Shown one piece after another: positions 36,929-45,894 of a stretch of DNA of 64,000 bases. Position 1 is the first letter of the stretch. Every line of letters begins with the position of its first letter. This DNA is from Billgrantia gudaonensis (GTDB lineage Bacteria > Pseudomonadota > Gammaproteobacteria > Pseudomonadales > Halomonadaceae). The DNA lies in assembly GCF_900100195.1 (NCBI RefSeq), contig NZ_FNES01000015.1, forward strand, positions 37,434-101,433, written 5' to 3'. The translations under genes were made by a program, and so were the position numbers. The notes below the pieces were generated by a model. The model was not told where the DNA came from, searched no databases, and saw only the letters and a program-made list of their open reading frames with translations.

Positions 36929-37708
36929 CTAGCCCAGGTCCCCTCCCGCCACCGGCAGCACGCTGCCGGTGATGTAGCTGGCCTCATCGGAGGCCAGGAA
37001 CAGGATCGGCGCGACCATCTCGTCCAGGCTGCCGTAGCGGCCCATCAGGCAGCTCGCCTTGGTCTGGTCGATATGCGCCTGGAACCAGGCCTCCTCCGTC
37101 GCGTTGCGCGGCTCCGGGGTGCCCCGCGAGATGCGCCGCGGCGGCGCTTCGGTGCCACCAGGCGCCGTGGCCACCACGCGAATGCCGTGATCGGCGACCT
37201 CGAAGGCCAGCGACGCAGTCAGAGCATTGATGCCGCCCTTGGCCGCCGAGTAGGGAATGCGGTGGATACCGCGAGTCGCCGCCGACGACACATTGACGAT
37301 CACGCCGCTGCCCTGCGCCACCAGGGTGGGCAGCGCGGCATGGCAGCACCACAGCGTGGGCATCAGCGAGCGGGTGATTTCGGCGGCAATCTCGGCCTCG
37401 CCGAACTCGGTGAACGGCTTGAAGTGGATCGCCCCGCCGACGTTGTTGATCAGGATATCGAGGCGCCCGTAGTGCGCGACGGTTCGGGCCATGACGTCCT
37501 CGGCGCCTACCCAGGTCTCCAGGTCGGCCTGCAGGGCGATCGCCTCGGCGCCCTGCTCGCACAGGCTCGCCACCACGTCATGGACGAGGTCGGCGCGGTC
37601 GACCAGCGCCAGGCGCGCCCCTTCCGCGGCGGCGCGCTCGGCAACCCGCCGGCCGATGCCCTGAGCGGCGCCGGTGATCACCATTACCTGGTCAGCAAAG
37701 CGAGTCAT
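36929..37708 (-). CDS. benD: 1,6-dihydroxycyclohexa-2,4-diene-1-carboxylate dehydrogenase
   Basis: A 259-residue short-chain dehydrogenase that oxidises the benzoate cis-diol to catechol with loss of CO2, reducing NAD+. Motifs are TGAAQGIGRRVAERAAAEGA (cofactor), NNVGGAIHFKPF, VNVSSAATRGIHRIPYSAAK with the catalytic S...Y-x3-K, and a closing SYITGSVLPVAGGDLG. The start overlaps the benC stop (37705-37708, ATGA), so translation is coupled. Confidence 0.94.
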   Translation of the reverse strand: MTRFADQVMVITGAAQGIGRRVAERAAAEGARLALVDRADLVHDVVASLCEQGAEAIALQADLETWVGAEDVMARTVAHYGRLDILINNVGGAIHFKPFTEFGEAEIAAEITRSLMPTLWCCHAALPTLVAQGSGVIVNVSSAATRGIHRIPYSAAKGGINALTASLAFEVADHGIRVVATAPGGTEAPPRRISRGTPEPRNATEEAWFQAHIDQTKASCLMGRYGSLDEMVAPILFLASDEASYITGSVLPVAGGDLG

Positions 37709-38736
37709 GCTGCCTCCCCGGGTGCCTGATTGGGGGTGAACTTCTCGTAGTGGAAGCTCTGCGGCGCGATGTCCTCGGCATCGAAATGCTCGAGCACGGC
37801 GTCGACCATGGGGGGCGGCCCGCACAGATAGACGTCGATGTCACCGTCGTGCAGCACCTCGGCGTCCATGTGGTGGGTCACGTAGCCCTTACGCGGATGG
37901 TCGCTCATCTCGTCCACCACCACGGTGGCGTAGCTGAAGCCCGGCAGCCGCTCGGCGAAGGCATCCAGGGCGTCGGTCTTGACCAGGTGGTCGTCCTTGT
38001 TGACCCCATAGATCAGGTGCACCGGCTGATCGCAGCCCTGCCCTTCTTCTCGCTTCCGGGCCAGCTGCTCGAGCATGGAGAGGAAGGGGGCGAGGCCCGT
38101 GCCGCCGGCCAGCATCAGCACCGGCCGGGCGATCTCGCGCAGGTAGAAGCTGCCCAACGGGCCGGTCAGCGTCAGGCGATCGCCCGGCGCACAACGCTCG
38201 GTCAGGTAGGTGCTCATTACCCCGTCCGGGATGTTGCGGATCAGGAAAGTGGCACGCGCCTCCCCCGGCAGCGAGCTGAAGGAGTAGGAGCGGTGCTCGC
38301 CGGTGCCCGGCACCTCGATGTGGATGTACTGGCCGGGCAGGAAGGCCAGACCGGCCTCCTCGTCGAGGTCGATGGCCAGTTCGATGCTGTCCTCGGAGAG
38401 CGGCTCGACCACGGCCACCCTGCCCTCGACCTTGCCCACCTGGGTCTTGCACAGGGTGGAGGCCACCGGCACCTGGATGACGCAATCGGAGGACGGCACC
38501 ATCTGGCAGGTCAGCACCTGCCCCTCGGCGGAGAGCGCCTCTTCCAGGTACTCGTCACCCATGTCGAACGCGCCCTGTTCGCAGTGTCCCTTACAGGTGC
38601 CGCAGACACCGTCGGAGCAGTCCATCGGCAGGTTGACCTTCTGCCGGTAGGCGGCGTCGAGAACCGTTTCCCCTGCCTTGCAGCCGATGAAGCGGGTCAC
38701 CCCGTCCTCGAAGTTGAGCGCAATGGTATAGCTCAT
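37705..38736 (-). CDS. benC: Benzoate 1,2-dioxygenase electron transfer component
   Basis: A 343-residue reductase that carries electrons from NADH to BenAB. The N-terminal [2Fe-2S] ferredoxin domain has its cysteines in MDCSDGVCGTCKGHC and VLTCQMVP; the FAD domain contains HRSYSFSSLPGE; the NAD domain has LAGGTGLAPFLSMLEQL and VYLCGPPPMVDAV. This single-chain ferredoxin-reductase layout is that of BenC/XylZ. Confidence 0.95.
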   Translation of the reverse strand: MSYTIALNFEDGVTRFIGCKAGETVLDAAYRQKVNLPMDCSDGVCGTCKGHCEQGAFDMGDEYLEEALSAEGQVLTCQMVPSSDCVIQVPVASTLCKTQVGKVEGRVAVVEPLSEDSIELAIDLDEEAGLAFLPGQYIHIEVPGTGEHRSYSFSSLPGEARATFLIRNIPDGVMSTYLTERCAPGDRLTLTGPLGSFYLREIARPVLMLAGGTGLAPFLSMLEQLARKREEGQGCDQPVHLIYGVNKDDHLVKTDALDAFAERLPGFSYATVVVDEMSDHPRKGYVTHHMDAEVLHDGDIDVYLCGPPPMVDAVLEHFDAEDIAPQSFHYEKFTPNQAPGEAA

Positions 38737-38759
38737 GGTCGAATCTCCTCCCTCACCAG

Positions 38760-39248
38760 TCAGATGTGATAGACATCGATGACCTGGTGGATGTAGTCGT
38801 TGTTGAGTTGCACGACTTTTCTGGTGATCAGAGGCTCCTCGCCCGACACGTCCAGGGTGTAGAAGGAGGTGCCGAAGAACTCCGTAGTCTTCTTGTAGCG
38901 GTGGTTCAGGGTGTGCCAGTTGAAGCGCAGCTCCACCCGGTCGTCCGCCTGCTCTAGCACCTCAACGTTGCTGACGTGGTGGGTGGTGCGCGGCTCCGGC
39001 GTGCTCGCCCCGCTACGCTCGGTCTTGATGCGATAGACCCGGTCCTCGAGCCCCTCGCGATTGGGGTAGTAGATCAGCGAGATCTCGCTGTGCGGGTCGC
39101 CAGTCAGCCGGTCGTCGTCGTCCCAGGCCGGCATCCAGAACTCGACGTCCTTGTGGTAGCAGGTCAGCCACTCGTCCCACTGGCGGTCGTCTAGCAAGCG
39201 CGCCTCGCGGTAGAGAAAGGCCTGGAGTTGCTGGTAGTCGATGCTCAT
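38760..39248 (-). CDS. benB: Benzoate 1,2-dioxygenase small subunit
   Basis: A 162-residue beta subunit of the alpha3beta3 ring-hydroxylating dioxygenase: LQAFLYREARLLDDRQWDEW at the N-terminus, FWMPAWDDDDRLTGDP, THHVSNVEVLEQ and LITRKVVQLNNDYIHQVIDV. It has a structural role with BenA. Length matches BenB/XylY. The ATG at 39248 was chosen from the family N-terminus; benA ends 32 bases upstream. Confidence 0.94.
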   Translation of the reverse strand: MSIDYQQLQAFLYREARLLDDRQWDEWLTCYHKDVEFWMPAWDDDDRLTGDPHSEISLIYYPNREGLEDRVYRIKTERSGASTPEPRTTHHVSNVEVLEQADDRVELRFNWHTLNHRYKKTTEFFGTSFYTLDVSGEEPLITRKVVQLNNDYIHQVIDVYHI

Positions 39249-39280
39249 CTGTGTTCTCCCCTCTAGCGGATCTGCCGGCG

Positions 39281-40648
39281 TTACGCGGACTGGGTGGCAA
39301 TGAACTGGCTGCGCTCCTTGTCGATGGCGCGCAGCATCTCCTCGACCCAGTGCTTGTGGTGCAGCACGTAGAGGCCCTCGTCTTCGGGCGAGGCGCCGCT
39401 CAGGCGCGGCTTCATATCGATCTGCCTGGCGTTGTCGTCGGCGCCCTCGATCCACTGCTTGGCGCCACGAGAGAGGTCGTTCCACTCGGCGAGCGCCCCG
39501 TTGTAACCCTCCTGGCAGGCGCGGAATTCCTCGAGGTCGTCCGGGGTTCCCATGCCCGAGACGTTGAAGAAGTCCTCGTACTGGCGAATGCGCACGCGGC
39601 GATTCTCGGCCGACTCGTCCTTGGGCGCGAAGCAGTAGATGGTGACCTCGGTCTTGTCCACGTCGATGGGGCGCAGTACGCGGATCTGGGTGGAGAACTG
39701 ATCCATCAGGTAGACGTTGGGGTAGAGACAAAGGTTACGCGTCTGGTTGACGATGGCGTCTGCGCGCGCCACGCCGAGTTCCTTCTCGATCCACTCGCGA
39801 TTCTGGTAGACCGGACGCACTTCGGGGTTGAGCAACCGGGTCCACAGCAGCATGTGGCCGTTCTCGAAGGAGTAGAAGCCGCCCAGGCTCTTCGACCAGC
39901 CATCGGCGTCCACCGCCTGGGTGCCGCCGGCCTCGTAGTTGCGGCGCTCCATGGTGGAGGCGTAGTTCCAGTGCACGGTGCTGACGTGGTAGCCGTCGGC
40001 GCCGTTCTCGGCCTGCAGCTTCCAGTTGCCGGTGTAGGTGTACGACGAGGTGCCACGCAGGATCTCCAGGCCGTGCGGCGCCTGGTCGACGATGTTGTCG
40101 ATGATCTTGGTGGTCTCGCCCAGGTGCTCCACGAGCGGAGCGACCTCGGCGCTCAGGCTGCCGAACAGAAAACCCTTGTAGCTCTCGAATCGCGGCAGGC
40201 GCGTGAGGTCGTGGGATCCGTCCTGCTTGAAGCCGTCCGGGTAGGCGCCGGTCTTTTCGTTCTTGGCCTTGAGCAGCTTGCCGTCGTTCTTGAAGGTCCA
40301 GCCGTGGAAGGGGCAGGTGAAGGTGCCCTTGTTGCCCCGCTTGCGTCGGCACAGAGTGGCGCCGCGGTGAGCGCAGGCGTTGATCAGGCCATGTAGCTCA
40401 CCGGCCTTGTCGCGGGTGACGATCACCGGCTGGCGTCCCATGGTCACGGTCATGTAGTCGCCGGGTTCGGCGACCTGGCTCTCGTGGCCCAGGAATAGCC
40501 AGTTGCCCTCGAAGATGTGCTTCATCTCGAGTTCGAAGAACTCGCGGTCGGTGAACATGCTGCGATGGCAGCGGAAGATGCCGGCCTCGGCGTCGTCGAC
40601 GACGGCGCCGCGCACGCGCTTCTCGAGCTGATCGAGTTTGCTGGTCAT
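39281..40648 (-). CDS. benA: Benzoate 1,2-dioxygenase large subunit
   Basis: A 455-residue catalytic subunit. The Rieske cluster ligands are Cys92 and His94 ([11 protein letters not shown]) and Cys112 and His115 (TCPFHGWTF). The mononuclear iron site is in [13 protein letters not shown], with Asp218, His221 and His226. It dihydroxylates benzoate to the cis-diol carboxylate. The ATG at 40648 fits the family start; a 35-residue upstream extension has no family match. It lies 115 bases downstream of catA in the same run. Confidence 0.95.
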   Translation of the reverse strand: MTSKLDQLEKRVRGAVVDDAEAGIFRCHRSMFTDREFFELEMKHIFEGNWLFLGHESQVAEPGDYMTVTMGRQPVIVTRDKAGELHGLINACAHRGATLCRRKRGNKGTFTCPFHGWTFKNDGKLLKAKNEKTGAYPDGFKQDGSHDLTRLPRFESYKGFLFGSLSAEVAPLVEHLGETTKIIDNIVDQAPHGLEILRGTSSYTYTGNWKLQAENGADGYHVSTVHWNYASTMERRNYEAGGTQAVDADGWSKSLGGFYSFENGHMLLWTRLLNPEVRPVYQNREWIEKELGVARADAIVNQTRNLCLYPNVYLMDQFSTQIRVLRPIDVDKTEVTIYCFAPKDESAENRRVRIRQYEDFFNVSGMGTPDDLEEFRACQEGYNGALAEWNDLSRGAKQWIEGADDNARQIDMKPRLSGASPEDEGLYVLHHKHWVEEMLRAIDKERSQFIATQSA

Positions 40649-40762
40649 GGTCAGGCTCCTCGCTATGTTGTCGTATCCGTCTGTGGGAGCTCGGTCGGCG
40701 GCAGGCCGCCTTCCTCTTCGGCCTGTCCCCTGACGCTCCTTATGGGAGGTCAATGGCAGCGA

Positions 40763-41737
40763 TCACACCTTGGCGGTACCCGCCAACTGGCTGGCCCGGT
40801 CCTGCTCGTCCTCCTTGGCACGCGGACGGGCGTGGCGCACCTGCAGCTCGGGCGCATCGGTCCTGGCCAGCTCGACGTCGAACACCACCTCGGCGAAGGG
40901 GCCATCCAGCTCGCGCCTGGCGATCTCGGCTGGATCATCGATGCGTTGGGCTGGCACCACCAGCTCCTCGCGGGTGGCGAAGGCGAAGTCGTCGTAGGTG
41001 TAGGGGTCGCCTGCCAGGTTGATCTGGGTGGTGAGGTGCTGGTGACCCGGCGCGGAGACGAAGTAGTGGATGTGCGCCGGACGCTCGCCATGGCGACCCA
41101 GCGCCTTCAGCACCTGGTCGGTGGGAGCGCCTTCCGGTACGCCGTAACCGGAGGGAACGATGCTGCGCGCGGTATAACGACCTGCGCCGTCGGTGACGAT
41201 GGTGCGGCGCAGGTTGTACTCGCTCTGGGTCTTGTCGAAGAAGGAGTAGCCGCCCTTGGAATTGGCGTGCCAGATTTCGACCTTGGCGCCGGGAACGGGG
41301 TTGCCGTCGAGGTCGCGCACTTGGCCGGTCAGCCACATGGTCTCGCCGTCCGGATCCTGGCCGTCGTCCATGCGCGCGAAGCCCTCGGCCTCCGGCGCGC
41401 CGGCCACATAGAGCGGGCCCTCGATGGTACGCGGGGTGCCGCCGGTGCGCTTGGCCTCGGCGTCGATGGCATCCTGGCGCATGTCCAGGTAGTGATCGAA
41501 GCCCAGCCCCGGCGAAAGCAGGCCGAACTGGGTCTCGTGGCCCAGAGCGTTGAGCAGGTCGACGGCGGACCAGTACTCCTCCTGGGTGACGTCGAAGTCG
41601 TCGATCAGCTTGAACAGGTCGGAGAGCAGGCGGTGCATGATCCGCTTGGCGCGCTCGTTGCCGCCTGCCTGATCGAAGCCAGCGACGCTGTTCAGGAAGT
41701 CCTGGACCTCTGGAGTATCGAAAATCTTCACGGTCAT
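40763..41737 (-). CDS. catA: Catechol 1,2-dioxygenase
   Basis: A 324-residue intradiol dioxygenase cleaving catechol to cis,cis-muconate with Fe(III). By alignment to known enzymes the iron ligands are Tyr164 (KGGYSFFD), Tyr198 (VPSGYGVPEG), His222 and His224 (RPAHIHYFVSAPG). The N-terminal helical dimerisation domain precedes residue 100. The C-terminal 25 residues are charged and variable. It lies in the order catB-catC-catA ahead of the ben genes. Confidence 0.95.
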   Translation of the reverse strand: MTVKIFDTPEVQDFLNSVAGFDQAGGNERAKRIMHRLLSDLFKLIDDFDVTQEEYWSAVDLLNALGHETQFGLLSPGLGFDHYLDMRQDAIDAEAKRTGGTPRTIEGPLYVAGAPEAEGFARMDDGQDPDGETMWLTGQVRDLDGNPVPGAKVEIWHANSKGGYSFFDKTQSEYNLRRTIVTDGAGRYTARSIVPSGYGVPEGAPTDQVLKALGRHGERPAHIHYFVSAPGHQHLTTQINLAGDPYTYDDFAFATREELVVPAQRIDDPAEIARRELDGPFAEVVFDVELARTDAPELQVRHARPRAKEDEQDRASQLAGTAKV

Positions 41738-41803
41738 GGTGTTGTCCTCGTTGTATCGGTCGGTTCCGCCCGTGGGCGGAGGCTGGCGCGATTCGTCCGT
41801 GAC

Positions 41804-42094
41804 TCAGGCATCGTCCTCGCAGATGGAGGAGGGGTGTCGGCACAGCGGCTTGACGCTGATCGCCATGTAGGGGAAGAGCGGCAGGTTGCTCACCAACTCC
41901 TGGAGCTCGGCGTTGTCCTCGACGTCGAAGATGCTGACGTTCGAGTAGCTCCCGGCCACGCGCCAAAGGTGGCGCCACTTGCCGGCACGCTGCAGTTCCT
42001 GGGCGTAGGCCTTCTCGGTCGCCTTGATCTCGGCGGCACGCTCGGCCGGCATCTCCGGCGGCAGCTTCACGGTCATTTCCACCTGAAACAGCAT
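41804..42094 (-). CDS. catC: Muconolactone delta-isomerase
   Basis: A 96-residue enzyme converting muconolactone to 3-oxoadipate enol-lactone. Family blocks: MLFQVEMTVKLPPEMP, LQRAGKWRHLWRVAGSYSNV, SIFDVEDNAELQELVSNLPL and FPYMAISVKPLCRHPSS. Length is exactly that of CatC. The start at 42094 follows AGGAGAACCCC. It lies between catB and catA. The enol-lactone hydrolase that would come next in the pathway is not in the window. Confidence 0.95.
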   Translation of the reverse strand: MLFQVEMTVKLPPEMPAERAAEIKATEKAYAQELQRAGKWRHLWRVAGSYSNVSIFDVEDNAELQELVSNLPLFPYMAISVKPLCRHPSSICEDDA

Positions 42095-42126
42095 GGGGTT
42101 CTCCTCTTCAATCGGGTCGCGTGCGG

Positions 42127-43242
42127 TTACTTGCGCGAATAGTGAGCAAGCTTGTCTTCGTCCAAGGTCACACCGAGCCCGGGGCCGCAAGGGAGCTCGA
42201 CCCCGAAGTCGCGGTAGGCCAGAGGCTCGGCGACGATGTCGTCCTCGAGCAGCAGCGGGCCGAACATCTCGGTGCCCCAGGCGAGCTCCGGCAGGGTCGC
42301 CCAGGCGTGCAGCGAAGCAGCGGTGCCGATGGTCCCCTCGAGTAGGGTGCCGCCGTAGAGGCCGATGCCGGCGGTCTGGGCCAGGTGGGCCAGTTCCAGC
42401 GCTCCCTGCAGGCCGCCGGACTTGGCGATCTTCAATGCGAAGGCGCCGCTGAAGCCGCCGGCCGCTAGGTCGAAGCCGTCGCGAGCGTCGGCCACCGACT
42501 CGTCGGCCAGCATCGGCACCCGGAAGCGATTGGCCAGGCGAATCAGGCCGGCATGCTCGCGCGCCGGGATGGGCTGCTCGATCAGCTCGATGCCGGCGTC
42601 CTGCAGAGCGGCGATGCCGCGTACCGCGGAGGCTTCGTCCCAGGCCTGGTTGACGTCGACCCGCACGCCGGCCCGGTCGCCCAGCGCCGCCTTGATCGCC
42701 GCCACGTGGGCGACGTCCTGAGCCACGGGGTTGGCACCGATCTTGAGCTTGAAGTCGCAGTGGCAACGGTCGTTCAGTCGCTGAAAGGCCTCGTCGATGT
42801 CCTTGGCGGTGTCGCCGCTGGCCAGGGTCCACAGCACCGGCAGGTGGATCTGCTGGGCACCGCCCAGCAGCTCGGCCATGCTGAGCCCCAGGCGCTTGCC
42901 CTGGGCATCCAGCAGTGCCGTCTCCAGCGCCGACTTGGCGATGGCATTGCCGCGGGCATGACGCGCCAGCTGAGTCCGCAGGGCGTTGAGGTTGTTGGCG
43001 GGCTGGCCGATCAGCAATGGCGCCAGGTAGGTATCGATGTTGCGCTTGATGCTCTCGGGGCTCTCCGGGCCGTAGGCCAGGCCACCGATGGTGGTGCCCT
43101 CGCCCAGCCCCTCGATGCCTTCGCTGTCGCGCAGGCGCACGACGACCAGCGTCTGCCGTGCCATGGTGGTCATGGAGAGCTGGTGAGGGCGGATGGTCGG
43201 CAGGTCGACCAGCAGCGTCTCGATGGTGTCGATGGTGGATGA
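42127..43242 (-). CDS. catB: Muconate cycloisomerase
   Basis: A 371-residue enolase-superfamily enzyme turning cis,cis-muconate into muconolactone with Mn2+. Active-site residues fit the Pseudomonas enzyme shifted by one: Lys166 and Lys168 (DFKLKIG), Asp197 (RVDVNQAW), Glu223 (ELIEQPI), Asp248 (LADESVAD) and Lys272 (ALKIAKSGG). The ATG at 43242 has CGGAG 7 bases upstream; an in-frame Met eight codons earlier is possible. It is the first gene of the operon, divergent from catR. Confidence 0.94.
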   Translation of the reverse strand, partial: SSTIDTIETLLVDLPTIRPHQLSMTTMARQTLVVVRLRDSEGIEGLGEGTTIGGLAYGPESPESIKRNIDTYLAPLLIGQPANNLNALRTQLARHARGNAIAKSALETALLDAQGKRLGLSMAELLGGAQQIHLPVLWTLASGDTAKDIDEAFQRLNDRCHCDFKLKIGANPVAQDVAHVAAIKAALGDRAGVRVDVNQAWDEASAVRGIAALQDAGIELIEQPIPAREHAGLIRLANRFRVPMLADESVADARDGFDLAAGGFSGAFALKIAKSGGLQGALELAHLAQTAGIGLYGGTLLEGTIGTAASLHAWATLPELAWGTEMFGPLLLEDDIVAEPLAYRDFGVELPCGPGLGVTLDEDKLAHYSRK

Positions 43243-43334
43243 CATGGCGGCTCCGAGTTCCGGCAATGCAGTGAATTAACCGGGAGTGTGATTGCCGCCG
43301 GAAAGGGGAACCAATATTGTTTGAGTGCCCAGCC

Positions 43335-43349
43335 ATACCCTGGAGGTAT
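43335..43349. promoter_or_regulatory. CatR/BenM-type binding site
   Basis: ATAC (43335-43338), seven bases, then GTAT (43346-43349): an exact ATAC-N7-GTAT site, the established consensus for CatM/BenM-type LysR regulators of benzoate and catechol operons. The symmetry extends to ATACC and GGTAT. It overlaps the catR ribosome site (GGAGG) and lies 93 bases upstream of catB, so it can serve both catR autoregulation and operon control. Confidence 0.75.
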
Positions 43350-43350
43350 C

Positions 43351-44253
43351 ATGGAACTGCGCCACCTGCGCTACTTCTGCGTGGTCGCGGAGGAGCTCAA
43401 CCTGACCGCTGCGGCCGAGCGCCTGCACATGTCTCAGCCACCTTTATCGCGACAAATCAAGCAGTTGGAGCAGGAAGTGGGCGCCGAGCTGTTCGAACGC
43501 GGCCCGCGTGGCCTGCGCCTGACGGCCACCGGCCAGTTTTTCCATCAGCATGCCCTTCAGATACTGGAAAAGGTGGACGCCACCCTGGAGGCGACGCGGC
43601 GCCTAGCCCGCAGCCGGCGTGTGATGTTCGGCATCGGCTTCGTGCCGTCGGTGTTCTACGGGCAACTGCCACTGCTGGTGCGTGAATTGCGACAAAAGGA
43701 TAACGTCGAGCTGACGCTGGCCGAGCTGACCACGGTGCAGCAGATCCAGGCGCTCAAGGCAGGGCGCATCGACCTGGGCTTCGGTCGCCTGCGCATCGAC
43801 GACCCGGACGTGGAGCAGGAGTCGTTGTTCGACGAACCGCTGATGGCCGCCCTACCCGCCGGCCACCCGCTGGAAGGCTCCGAGCCCAGCCTGGAGGCGC
43901 TGGCCCGCTATCCGTTGATTTTGTTTCCCGCCAAGCCGCGCCCCAGCATGGCCGACATGGTGCTGGGACTGTTCCGCCGCCACGGTCTCAAGGTGGACGT
44001 GGTGCAGGAGGCCAACGAGCTGCAGACCGCGCTGGGTCTGGTCGCCTCGGAGATCGGCATCACCCTGGTGCCCGAGCAGGTCATGCGGGTGAAGCGCGAA
44101 GGCATCGTCTACGCCTACCTAGCCGACAAATCGATCACCTCGCCGGTGCTGTGCAGCCGCCGCCGCGGCGAGACGCCCTCGCCGCTGATGCGCGAGGCCG
44201 ACGCCATCCTCGAGGTGCTCGTGGAAAACCGCCGCAGCGGGCGCTATCCGTAG
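43351..44253 (+). CDS. catR: LysR-type regulator of catechol/benzoate genes
   Basis: A 300-residue LysR regulator close to CatR/CatM/BenM: MELRHLRYFCVVAEELNLTA, then RLHMSQPPLSRQIKQLEQEV, with FERGPRGLRLTATGQ and the effector domain segment GFVPSVFYGQLPLLVRELRQ. The ATG at 43351 has GGAGG 6 bases upstream. It is divergent from the catBCA-benABCDE run, and no separate BenM or BenR is seen, so one regulator probably senses muconate (and perhaps benzoate) for the whole pathway. Confidence 0.9.
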   Translation: MELRHLRYFCVVAEELNLTAAAERLHMSQPPLSRQIKQLEQEVGAELFERGPRGLRLTATGQFFHQHALQILEKVDATLEATRRLARSRRVMFGIGFVPSVFYGQLPLLVRELRQKDNVELTLAELTTVQQIQALKAGRIDLGFGRLRIDDPDVEQESLFDEPLMAALPAGHPLEGSEPSLEALARYPLILFPAKPRPSMADMVLGLFRRHGLKVDVVQEANELQTALGLVASEIGITLVPEQVMRVKREGIVYAYLADKSITSPVLCSRRRGETPSPLMREADAILEVLVENRRSGRYP

Positions 44254-44266
44254 ACGCTAAAGTCGA

Positions 44267-45211
44267 TCAGTGACGAGGTCCCACTGGTACGATGCCACTG
44301 GGGTTCAACGCCTTGATCGAATAGTAGCCCGCCTTGATGTGGTCGAGATCGACGGTCTCACTGATACCGTCCAGCGCCAGGATGCGGTGCAGGTAGGCGT
44401 GCAGGGCCGGCATGGCATTCAGGGTGTTGCGGTTGCACTTGAAGAGCCCGTGATAGGCCGCATCGAAGCGCACCAGGGTCACGAACAACCGGATGTCAGT
44501 CTCAGTCAGGACATCGCCGAAGAGATAGGGCCGCCCATCGCCGAGGCGTGCCTCCAGCGCATCGAGCCGGGTGAAGATCTTGCCGTAGGCCTCCTCGTAG
44601 GCCGGCTGGCTGGAGGCGAAGCCGGCCTGATAAACACCGTTGTTGAGATCAGTGTAGATATCCCGGTTGAGCGACTCGATCTCGGCGGCCAGGGCCTCGG
44701 GGTAGAGGTTCGGCCCTTGGTCGACCAGGTGCGAGAAGGCGCTATTAAGCATGCGCAAGATGTCGGCCGACTCATTGTTGACGATAGCGCCGGTCTGCTT
44801 GTCCCACAGCACCGGCACCGTGGCACGGCCGGAGACCTGTGGATCGGCGCGGGTATAGAGCTCGTGCAGGTAGCGTGAGTCGTGGAGCGGGTCCTCGTCG
44901 GCGCCGGGAAAGCCGCCGAACTGCCAGCCCTGGTCGGTCAGGCGAGGGTTGACCACGGTCACGCCGATCATTGCCTCTAGCCCCTTGAGCCGGCGCGCCA
45001 TCAGGGTGCGCGAGGCCCAGGGGCAGATGTAGGCCACGTAAAGGTGATAGCGCCCCGCCTCGGCCTTGAAGCCGCCCCTGCCGGTGGGACCAGAGGCGCC
45101 GTCGGGGGTGATCCAGTGGCGGAAGGTCGAGGTCTGGCGAATGAAACGCCCCTGCTCGTCCTGCGCCTGAACCGGCTGCCACTTCTCCTGCCAGATGCCG
45201 TTGACCAGCAT
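44267..45211 (-). CDS. yqjG: Glutathionyl-hydroquinone reductase (Xi-class GST)
   Basis: A 314-residue glutathione transferase of the Xi class: the catalytic cysteine lies in YICPWASRTLMARRLKG, preceded by FRHWITPDGASGPTGRGGF and followed by VPVLWDKQTGAIVNNESADI. The C-terminal helical domain contains LTETDIRLFVTLVRFDAAYH. It reduces glutathionyl-hydroquinones formed from quinones, a plausible side-protection for aromatic catabolism. The ATG at 45211 follows GGAGGA; the frame extends six codons further upstream without need. Confidence 0.88.
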   Translation of the reverse strand: MLVNGIWQEKWQPVQAQDEQGRFIRQTSTFRHWITPDGASGPTGRGGFKAEAGRYHLYVAYICPWASRTLMARRLKGLEAMIGVTVVNPRLTDQGWQFGGFPGADEDPLHDSRYLHELYTRADPQVSGRATVPVLWDKQTGAIVNNESADILRMLNSAFSHLVDQGPNLYPEALAAEIESLNRDIYTDLNNGVYQAGFASSQPAYEEAYGKIFTRLDALEARLGDGRPYLFGDVLTETDIRLFVTLVRFDAAYHGLFKCNRNTLNAMPALHAYLHRILALDGISETVDLDHIKAGYYSIKALNPSGIVPVGPRH

Positions 45212-45286
45212 GCTGTTTCCTCCATTCATTCGGTAGGGCGCCCTCCAGGAGGGAAGGCGCCGAGACGGGTGGTTGACAGCGGTGGC

Positions 45287-45730
45287 TCAGAGGCGCTTCG
45301 CCACCAGGCCGTCCACGGAGAGGCGGCCGGCACCCTGGAGCGTCAGAGCCACGGTGGCGGCCAGCAGAGCGAGGCCGAACTCGTAGCCGTCGTTGGCGAG
45401 GAACAGGCCATTGCCGAGATGCACGCTGACGATGGCCACCAGCATGGTGAAGGCGGAAGCCAGCGCCGCGGGGCGGGTCAGCAAGCCAAGCATCAGGGCC
45501 AGGCCGCCGAAGAACTCGGCGCCGCCGGCCAGCAAGGCCATCAGCATGCCGGGCGCCAGGCCGATGCTCTCCAGCCACTGGGCGGTGCCCGCCAGGCCAT
45601 AGCCCCCGAACCAGCCAAAGAGCTTCTGGGCGCCGTGGGCGGCGAGGATCAGGCCCACCGGCACGCGCAGGGCCAGGGCGCTATAACCGCCGGTGGTGTA
45701 GAACAGGGTCTTCATCGCTTGTGTCGTCAT
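45287..45730 (-). CDS. DoxX family membrane protein
   Basis: A 147-residue protein with four membrane helices. Typical DoxX features: RVPVGLILAAHGAQKLFGWF, LAGGAEFFGGLALMLGLLTR and a Gly/Ala-rich last helix. DoxX proteins are quinone- or thiol-related redox components of the inner membrane. It precedes the GST gene by 75 bases on the same strand, and a LysR regulator with a strong inverted repeat lies divergent, so doxX-yqjG is a likely regulated pair. The start at 45730 follows GAGGAAGG. Confidence 0.87.
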   Translation of the reverse strand: MTTQAMKTLFYTTGGYSALALRVPVGLILAAHGAQKLFGWFGGYGLAGTAQWLESIGLAPGMLMALLAGGAEFFGGLALMLGLLTRPAALASAFTMLVAIVSVHLGNGLFLANDGYEFGLALLAATVALTLQGAGRLSVDGLVAKRL

Positions 45731-45840
45731 AGTGCCTTCCTCATCCGGGTGTTGGGGTGCGCTGAGACGCCGAGTGGTCTCGAACGATGAGGCCACTCTA
45801 CTCTCGCCAGATAAGCGAAATAAGGACACCAGTGTTGCAT

Positions 45841-45865
45841 GATTCTCCATGAAACATGGATAATC
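45841..45865. promoter_or_regulatory. 25-bp inverted repeat between doxX and lysR
   Basis: TCCATG-AAA-CATGGA (45846-45860) is a perfect inverted repeat, extended outward by GATT (45841-45844) and AATC (45862-45865) with a single mismatched pair. It lies 30 bases before the lysR start and about 110 upstream of doxX, as expected for a LysR site controlling both genes. Confidence 0.65.
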
Positions 45866-45894
45866 AGCGGATACCCTCACCCAGAGAGCCCGCC

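Noticed and set aside
40648..40750. A second CatR/BenM site ahead of benA or catA
   Set aside because: GATAC half-sites occur ahead of benA (near 40673) and catA (near 41755), but the matching GTAT at seven-base spacing is missing.
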